Shown: positions 57,495-64,000 of the stretch, one piece after another
How the letters are laid out: each line of letters begins with the position of its first letter
Position numbering within the stretch: position 1 is the stretch's first letter
Assembly: GCF_937863835.1 (NCBI RefSeq)
Contig: NZ_CALMHT010000021.1
Span: forward strand, 1 to 64,000
Direction of reading: 5' to 3'
Source: an uncultured Prevotella sp.
GTDB lineage: Bacteria; Bacteroidota; Bacteroidia; Bacteroidales; Bacteroidaceae
DNA: 64,000 bases
The notes under the pieces: generated by a model
What the model saw: only the letters and a program-made list of their open reading frames with translations
What the model was told of the DNA's origin: nothing
Databases searched by the model: none
Program-made: the position numbers and the translations under genes

Positions 57495-58697
57495 ATGAAA
57501 AAGAACAAATTGATGTTGATTTTTGCCTTGGCAGCCATACTGGTGTCGTGTGGCGGTAGTAAGAAACAAGGTAAACCGGATTTTGGCGATGATCAGTACG
57601 CCGTAAGAACAATACAGACACAGCCTACAGAGTTGCAGACTACTTATCCTGCAATCATCAAAGGTGTGCAAGATGTTGAAATCCGTCCGAAAGTTTCAGG
57701 ATTTATCACAAGATTATGTGTCCATGAAGGACAAGTTGTAAGAGCCGGTCAGTTATTATTCGTAATTGATAATGTAACTTATGCTGCGGCTGCCCGTCAG
57801 GCCAGAGCCGCTGTGAATTCAGCCAAAGCTCAGTTGAATACATCCCGTTTGACCTATAACAATAATTTGAAATTGTTTAAGAATAATGTTATTGGTTCGT
57901 ATGAATTGCAGTCGGCCAAGAATTCACTGGAGTCGGCGATGGCTTCTCTGGCACAGGCCGAGGCCAGTTATGTATCAGCCAAGCAGAATCTTGATTTCTG
58001 TTATGTGACAAGCCCTGCCAACGGCGTAGTAGGCGACCTTCCATATAAGGTAGGTGCATTGGTAAGTGCATCAAGTCAGGAACCGCTGACAAGAGTCTCT
58101 AATATATCTACCATGCAAGTCTATTTCTCTATGACAGAGAAAGATCTTCTTGAAATGACCAAAACAGCTGGTGGACTTCACGCTGCCATCAAGGATTATC
58201 CACCTGTAAAACTGCAGTTGGCCGATGGTACTATCTACGATCATAATGGTAGGGTAGCTACTGTAAGTGGAGTCATAGACCAAACTACAGGTTCCGTATC
58301 AATACGTGCCGACTTTGTTAATCCTGAGCATCTTCTTAAGAGTGGCGGTTCTGGTTCTATTGTTGTTCCTCACACCAATACAAACGCTATCATTATTCCT
58401 CAGGATGCGGTAGCTGATGTTCAGGACAAACATTTCGTATATATCGTAGGCGAAGGCAATAAAGTGAAATATACTGCTGTGACGGTAGATGCCAATAACG
58501 ATGGCAATAATTATATTATCACAAGCGGACTTCGCCCTGGAGACCGTATTGTTGTAAAAGGAATTTCATCTCTTACCGACGGAATGAAGATTACTCCTCT
58601 TACAGAGGCACAGTATGCCGAGAAAATAAAGAAGACACAGGCATTGGGAGCTGACCAAAGTGATATCAGCAAACTGAAGAAAGACTTTGGCAAGTAA
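57495..58697 (+). CDS. RND efflux periplasmic adaptor (AcrA/MexA-like)
   Basis: Lipobox ILVSCGGS; IRPKVSGFITRLCVHEGQVVRAGQLLFVID. Confidence 0.94.
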   Translation: MKKNKLMLIFALAAILVSCGGSKKQGKPDFGDDQYAVRTIQTQPTELQTTYPAIIKGVQDVEIRPKVSGFITRLCVHEGQVVRAGQLLFVIDNVTYAAAARQARAAVNSAKAQLNTSRLTYNNNLKLFKNNVIGSYELQSAKNSLESAMASLAQAEASYVSAKQNLDFCYVTSPANGVVGDLPYKVGALVSASSQEPLTRVSNISTMQVYFSMTEKDLLEMTKTAGGLHAAIKDYPPVKLQLADGTIYDHNGRVATVSGVIDQTTGSVSIRADFVNPEHLLKSGGSGSIVVPHTNTNAIIIPQDAVADVQDKHFVYIVGEGNKVKYTAVTVDANNDGNNYIITSGLRPGDRIVVKGISSLTDGMKITPLTEAQYAEKIKKTQALGADQSDISKLKKDFGK

Positions 58698-58724
58698 TAC
58701 GTATTATAGAAAGATTGAAAATAC

Positions 58725-61700
58725 ATGAAACTAGATAAATTTATAAAACGCCCTGTACTGTCAACGGTAATTTCTATCTTGATAGTAATATTGGGTATCA
58801 TAGGACTTATATCACTGCCTATTGAGCAGTATCCTGATATCGCGCCGCCTACTATTATGGTTCGCGCATATTATCCTGGAGCCAATGCCCAGACAGTGTT
58901 GAATTCAGTCCTTGCTCCCTTGGAGGAACAGATTAATGGTGTGGAAGGAATGACCTATATGACTTCTTCCGCCACCAATGACGGTTCTGCTAGTATTACC
59001 GTATACTTCAAGCAGGGTATGAATGCCGATATGGCACAGGTCAATGTTCAGAACCGTGTGTCACAGGCTAGTGCTCTGTTGCCTTCCGAGGTTACTCAGG
59101 GAGGTGTCACGGTCATGAAACGTCAGACATCCACTGTATTGTTGTTCGCATTGGTTAGTCCTGATAACAAATATGATGAGAAGTTCTTGGCCAACTATGC
59201 CAACATTAACATTATTCCTGCCGTAAAGCGTGTTAATGGAGTAGGAGACTGCGAATCGTTCGGAACGAAGAATTATACCATGCGTTTATGGCTCGATCCG
59301 GCCAAAATGAAGCAGCATAATCTGATTCCTTCTGATATTTCGGCAGCCCTTGCCGGTCAGAACGTGGAAGCTGCTCCTGGTAAATTCGGAGAACAGAGCA
59401 ATAATCAATATGAATATACCATTCGATATAAAGGTCGTCTCAAAACACCTGAAGAGTTTGGTAACATGATAATTTCCAGTGATCAGAACGGACAGACTCT
59501 TCGTGTAAAGGATGTTGCCCGCGTAGAGATGGGTGCACTCTATTATTCTGTAATTCAGGCACTGAACGGTCATCCTAGTACGATGATGATGGTCACTCAG
59601 ACAGCAGGTTCTAATGCTACCCAGATTGCCAACGATGTGAAGAAAACGTTGGAATCGCAGAAGGAATTATTCCCTCCAGGTCTAGAGGTTAAGTACATGC
59701 AGGATGTTACCGAGTTTATCAATGCATCCATAGCCGACCTGGTAAAGACCTTGTTCGAGGCTTTCGTACTTGTGTTTATCGTGGTTTATATATTCCTGCA
59801 AGACTTCCGTTCCACACTCATTCCGCTTGTTGCGGTTCCGGTGTCGTTAATCGGTACGTTCTTCTTCTTATATGTATTCGGGTTCTCTATCAACCTGCTT
59901 ACCCTTGCCGCTCTAGTGCTAGCGATAGCCATAGTGGTCGATGATGCCATAGTGGTCGTTGAGGCCGTCCATGCGAAGTTGGACTTAGGTTATAAATCGG
60001 CACGCCTTGCGTCTATAGATGCGATGAACGAAATATCGGGAGCTATCATATCAATCACGTTGGTGATGGCATCTGTGTTCATACCGGTATCATTTATCGG
60101 TGGAACATCAGGTACATTCTATAAGGAGTTCGGTATTACGATGGCCATTGCCATTGTCATTTCCGCTGTCAATGCGTTGACATTGTCTCCAGCCCTTTGT
60201 GCGATGCTTCTTAAACCGAAGAATCTTGATGGTTCTGCACGTAAATTGAGTGCTATTGACCGTTTCCATGTCGGATTCAATACAGCATATACTAAGATAC
60301 AAGGTAAATACAAAGTTGGTGTCCGCCACTTGGTAGAACATCCAGTTATCGCAAGTTTGATAGTCATTATTGGTATTGCCGTATTAGGCATCACCGCAAT
60401 GAATACAAAAACAGGACTTGTGCCTGACGAGGATACCGGAACGTTGTTCTGTACCGTATCCACTCCTCCGGGTACCAGTCTGAAGAAAACGAATGCAGTA
60501 ATGGACCAGGTCGACTCTATGTTAGCCACTAACCCAGCTATTGATGCAAGTCTGCGTATCACAGGTTACAACTTCATAGCAGGTCAGGGTTCCAACCAAG
60601 GTACATTCGTCATCAAACTGAAACCGTTCGAAGAGCGTAGTAAGGCTGAAGGTATACTTAAATATATTGGTGTGCACAATGAAGGTTCTACCATGATACT
60701 GGGTATGATATACAAGCAGACTGCAGCTATCAAGGGTGCACAGATACTTGCATTCCAGCCACCTATGGTACAGGGATTCTCTGCCACTAACGGTTTGACA
60801 TTCTCTATGCAGGACCGTACCGGTGGAAGTGTAGACAAGTTCTTCAATATTACACAGAAGTTCCTTGCAGAACTCAACAAGCGTCCTGAAATCAGTAACG
60901 CTATGACATCATACAATTCCAACTATCCTCAATTCATTATAGATGTTGATGTTGCCAAATGTAAGCAGAGCGGTATACAACCGAGTACCGTACTGACCAC
61001 AATGCAAGGTTATTTCGGAGGACTCTATGCTAGTAACTTCAATGCATACGGTAAGCTGTTCCGTGTGTATATACAGGCGGATCCAAGTGCACGTGCAGAT
61101 GTCAAGAGTCTCAATAATATTTATGTCCGTACGTCAGCAGGAACGATGGCACCAATCAACGAATATGTAAAACTGACCAAGGTTTATGGTCCTCAGGACA
61201 TTAACCGTTTCAACCTGTTTACATCTATTAATGTCAATGCATCGGCAGGTGACGGATATTCTTCAGGAGATGCCATCAAGGCTATAGCCGAAGTGGCCAA
61301 GACCAGTCTGCCGGCAGGATATACTTATGATTTTTCGGGTCTTACCCGTTCAGAACAGGAATCAAGCAATTCCACGATGCTTATATTCTTACTCTGTATC
61401 ATGTTCGTTTACCTGATTCTGAGTGCACAGTATGAGAGTTATCTGTTGCCATTGTCAGTAATTCTGTCTATACCGTTCGGACTTGCAGGTGCCTACCTGT
61501 TTACCAATATGTTCGGTAAGAACAATGATATCTATATGCAGATTGCACTGATTATGCTGATCGGACTTCTAGCCAAGAACGCCATTCTTATTGTGCAGTT
61601 CGCTTTGGAGCGCCGTCAGACTGGTATGGCAGTGTCGTGGTCGGCAGTACTAGGAGCTGGAGCCCGTCTCCGTCCTATCCTGATGACTTCTCTCGCTATG

Positions 61701-61955
61701 ATCATCGGTTTGGCTCCAATGCTTATTCCTACAGGAGTAGGAGCGAACGGTAACCTTACTTTGGGTGCGGCAGCTATCGGCGGTATGCTTATAGGTATGC
61801 TCTGTCAGATTATGGTAGTGCCTGCTCTGTTCTATATCTTTGAGACTTTGCAGGAGAAGATCAAGCCTATCGAGTTTGAAGACGAGAATACCTCTTTGGT
61901 AGATACTGAACTGGCGCAATATACCCGTCCAAAGGAATTGCAGAAGAACGATTAG
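58725..61955 (+). CDS. Multidrug efflux RND permease (AcrB/HAE1-like)
   Basis: FIKRPVLSTVISILIVILGIIGLISLPIEQYPDIAPPTIMV; TM4 AIAIVVDDAIVVVE. Confidence 0.97.
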   Translation: MKLDKFIKRPVLSTVISILIVILGIIGLISLPIEQYPDIAPPTIMVRAYYPGANAQTVLNSVLAPLEEQINGVEGMTYMTSSATNDGSASITVYFKQGMNADMAQVNVQNRVSQASALLPSEVTQGGVTVMKRQTSTVLLFALVSPDNKYDEKFLANYANINIIPAVKRVNGVGDCESFGTKNYTMRLWLDPAKMKQHNLIPSDISAALAGQNVEAAPGKFGEQSNNQYEYTIRYKGRLKTPEEFGNMIISSDQNGQTLRVKDVARVEMGALYYSVIQALNGHPSTMMMVTQTAGSNATQIANDVKKTLESQKELFPPGLEVKYMQDVTEFINASIADLVKTLFEAFVLVFIVVYIFLQDFRSTLIPLVAVPVSLIGTFFFLYVFGFSINLLTLAALVLAIAIVVDDAIVVVEAVHAKLDLGYKSARLASIDAMNEISGAIISITLVMASVFIPVSFIGGTSGTFYKEFGITMAIAIVISAVNALTLSPALCAMLLKPKNLDGSARKLSAIDRFHVGFNTAYTKIQGKYKVGVRHLVEHPVIASLIVIIGIAVLGITAMNTKTGLVPDEDTGTLFCTVSTPPGTSLKKTNAVMDQVDSMLATNPAIDASLRITGYNFIAGQGSNQGTFVIKLKPFEERSKAEGILKYIGVHNEGSTMILGMIYKQTAAIKGAQILAFQPPMVQGFSATNGLTFSMQDRTGGSVDKFFNITQKFLAELNKRPEISNAMTSYNSNYPQFIIDVDVAKCKQSGIQPSTVLTTMQGYFGGLYASNFNAYGKLFRVYIQADPSARADVKSLNNIYVRTSAGTMAPINEYVKLTKVYGPQDINRFNLFTSINVNASAGDGYSSGDAIKAIAEVAKTSLPAGYTYDFSGLTRSEQESSNSTMLIFLLCIMFVYLILSAQYESYLLPLSVILSIPFGLAGAYLFTNMFGKNNDIYMQIALIMLIGLLAKNAILIVQFALERRQTGMAVSWSAVLGAGARLRPILMTSLAMIIGLAPMLIPTGVGANGNLTLGAAAIGGMLIGMLCQIMVVPALFYIFETLQEKIKPIEFEDENTSLVDTELAQYTRPKELQKND

Positions 61956-61969
61956 AATATAGAGAAATT

Positions 61970-63358
61970 ATGATGAAAAAAAGAAATATAATAGCAATCA
62001 TGTCAGCAACTGTTCTTATGAGCAGTTGCGGACTATATAACAAATACGAACGTCCGGATGTGAATACAAAAGGACTGTATCGCGACTCGGTATCCATTAC
62101 AGATACATTGGCAGCCCGTGATACATCCAACTTTGGAAATCTACCGTGGCGTACTGTATTTACGGATCCGCAGTTGCAAGACCTGATAGAACGCGGACTG
62201 ACGCATAGCACGGATATGTTGAATGCTGCTCTTAACGTAAAGATGGTCGAGGCACAGTTGATGGTCGCCAAATTGGCTTTCGTGCCTTCGTTCACATTCT
62301 CTCCTCAGGGAACAATCGCTTCATGGGATGGTAATAAAGCTTCTAAAACTTATTCATTGCCCGTCTCAGCAAGTTGGAGTGTCGACTTGTTCGGAAATCT
62401 GTTGAATGTAAAGCGCAGTACCCAGATGGCATTATTGGCCACCAAGGATTATCAGTTGGTCGTTAAGACAAAGATTATCTCGAATATAGCCAATATGTAC
62501 TATACATTATTGATGCTTGACAAAGAACTGGATATCGTCAATAATATGACAGGGCTGACAAAGAGCACCTGGGATATGATGAAACTCCAGAAGGAACTGG
62601 GCAGGACAAAGGAAACTAGTGTACAGACAGCCGAAGCCAATTACTATTCTGTTTTGGCTCAGGCCACGGAATTGAAAAGACAAATCAGAGAGGTCGAGAA
62701 TTCAATGTCTTTACTTTTAGGTGAACCGGCTCAGACGATAGTTCGCGGTAAATTGGAAGAACAGAATCTTCCCGAGTCATACAGTACAGGTATCGGTATA
62801 CAGTTGTTAGCCAACCGTCCTGATGTTCATTATGCAGAAATGAGTCTTGCCGGATGCTTTTACGATGTAGAGACAGCCCGTTCTAAATTTTACCCTAGTA
62901 TCACGATTTCAGGTACTGGCGCTTTCACAAATAATAGTGGTGCAGGGATTGTCAATCCAGGTAAGATGCTGCTCAGCGCAGTAGGTAGTCTGGTTCAGCC
63001 TATATTCAACCACGGCATTTACATAGCCGGTCTGAAAGTTGCCAAATATAAACAAGAACAAGCATTCAACACATGGCAGAATGCCGTATTGTCTGCCGGA
63101 AGTGAAGTAAGCAACGCACTCGTGTTGTACAATTCTTCAGTTGAGAAGTCTCGTCTGGAACAGAAACAGATAGAGAGTATGACCAAAAATGTATCGTACA
63201 CTCAAGACCTGTTTAAGATGGGCAGCAGCACTTATCTCGAAGTAATAGGTGCACAACAGACGTTGCTTAATGCCGAGTTGTCTAAAGTACAGGACGATTT
63301 CTACAAGATGCAGGCCGTGGTAGACCTTTACTACGCATTAGGCGGAGGCAGAAACTAA
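61970..63358 (+). CDS. TolC/NodT-family outer membrane efflux lipoprotein
   Basis: Lipobox LMSSCGLYNKYERP; PWRTVFTDPQLQDLIERGL; ANRPDVHYAEMSLA. Confidence 0.94.
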   Translation: MMKKRNIIAIMSATVLMSSCGLYNKYERPDVNTKGLYRDSVSITDTLAARDTSNFGNLPWRTVFTDPQLQDLIERGLTHSTDMLNAALNVKMVEAQLMVAKLAFVPSFTFSPQGTIASWDGNKASKTYSLPVSASWSVDLFGNLLNVKRSTQMALLATKDYQLVVKTKIISNIANMYYTLLMLDKELDIVNNMTGLTKSTWDMMKLQKELGRTKETSVQTAEANYYSVLAQATELKRQIREVENSMSLLLGEPAQTIVRGKLEEQNLPESYSTGIGIQLLANRPDVHYAEMSLAGCFYDVETARSKFYPSITISGTGAFTNNSGAGIVNPGKMLLSAVGSLVQPIFNHGIYIAGLKVAKYKQEQAFNTWQNAVLSAGSEVSNALVLYNSSVEKSRLEQKQIESMTKNVSYTQDLFKMGSSTYLEVIGAQQTLLNAELSKVQDDFYKMQAVVDLYYALGGGRN

Positions 63359-63375
63359 CATAAAATAGAATGATT

Positions 63376-64000
63376 ATGAGTAATATAAGTCCAAAAGCAG
63401 AAATAGACCCGAAAGCGAAGATTGGTAACAATGTTACAATCTATCCTTTCGCCTATATAGAAGGTGATGTTGAGATCGGAGATGGCTGTGTGATATATCC
63501 TTATGTCAGTATTATGAACGGAACCCGTATGGGTAAAAACAATAAAATATTCCAGAATACTGTCTTGGGGGCATTGCCGCAAGATTTCAACTACCGTGGT
63601 GATGATTCCATATTGATTATCGGTGATGACAATATCATACGTGAGAATGTGGTTATAAACCGTGCAACGTTTAGCACAGGCAAGACCGTGATAGGCAATC
63701 GCAACTTTATCATGGAAGGTGTACATGTGTCTCATGATGTCGTGATAGGCAATGGCTGTGTGTTCGGTTATGGCACCAAGATTGCCGGCGACTGCGAGAT
63801 ACATGATGGTGTCATCTTCTCGTCTGGCGTCATCGCGAATCCGGGAGCCCGTGTAGGTATAGCGGCGATGGTACAGAGCGGATGCCGTTTCAGTCGCGAC
63901 ATTCCACCTTATATCGTTGCCAGCGGCAGTCCTATAGGATACGGAGGTATCAATGAGAAGATATTGACTAACCATGGTGTAGATGAAAAAGACCTTGACC
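63376..64000 (+). CDS. LpxA-like UDP-GlcNAc acyltransferase, truncated by window end
   Basis: MSNISPKAEIDPKAKIGNNVTIYPFAYIEGDVEIGDGCVIYPYVSI...PQDFNYRGDDSILIIGDDNIIRENVVINRATF...MEGVHVSHDVVIGN; hexapeptide repeats; open to the window end and absent from the ORF track. Confidence 0.88.
   Translation, partial: MSNISPKAEIDPKAKIGNNVTIYPFAYIEGDVEIGDGCVIYPYVSIMNGTRMGKNNKIFQNTVLGALPQDFNYRGDDSILIIGDDNIIRENVVINRATFSTGKTVIGNRNFIMEGVHVSHDVVIGNGCVFGYGTKIAGDCEIHDGVIFSSGVIANPGARVGIAAMVQSGCRFSRDIPPYIVASGSPIGYGGINEKILTNHGVDEKDLD

Noticed and set aside
63355-63975. 206-aa minus-strand ORF
   Set aside because: Antisense to the LpxA-like gene; the plus frame has clear hexapeptide repeats.

Overview
Bacteroidota chromosome segment, probably Prevotella or a close relative. 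This rests on gene content and on repeated TTTG-N19-21-TAnnTTTG promoters; no search was run. Bases 1 to ~17.5 kb are an accessory, mosaic integrated element next to a tRNA-Lys(TTT). It contains decayed PcfK/PcfJ remnants, an AbiE-type type IV toxin-antitoxin pair followed by a same-strand gene with an internal stop, a truncated helicase/nuclease fused to an integrase scrap, a MobC/relaxase module with an oriT-like nest of inverted repeats, and a heavy-metal efflux cassette (P-type ATPase, CzcB-like adaptor, CzcA-TolC fusion, His-rich small protein). The metal cassette is bracketed by two direct copies of the integrase 3' end, and an intact tyrosine integrase lies at the right edge. From ~17.7 kb onward the content is mostly core: AI-2E transporter, rsmI, tadA, birA, pyrH, pssA/psd, dnaE, trxA, tsaE, porX plus a SprE/PorW-like TPR lipoprotein, aroA, tRNA-Pro(GGG), an ArnT-like glycolipid cluster, GH43, aldehyde dehydrogenase plus lutABC, an ECF sigma/anti-sigma-barrel pair, DUF4840 paralogs, folE, an in-frame DoxX-like/TpiA fusion ORF, a CCA-transferase, an RND tripartite pump, and a 3'-truncated lpxA-like gene missing from the ORF track. 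Best leads: the duplicated integrase-tail boundaries of the metal cassette, the 22-bp-phased palindrome array at ~37.93-38.04 kb, the DoxX-TpiA fusion, a hydrolase with Ala at the predicted nucleophile position, a perfect TTTGCAACT-G-AGTTGCAAA operator candidate, and the oriT-like structure. No convincing entirely new multi-gene system was identified.
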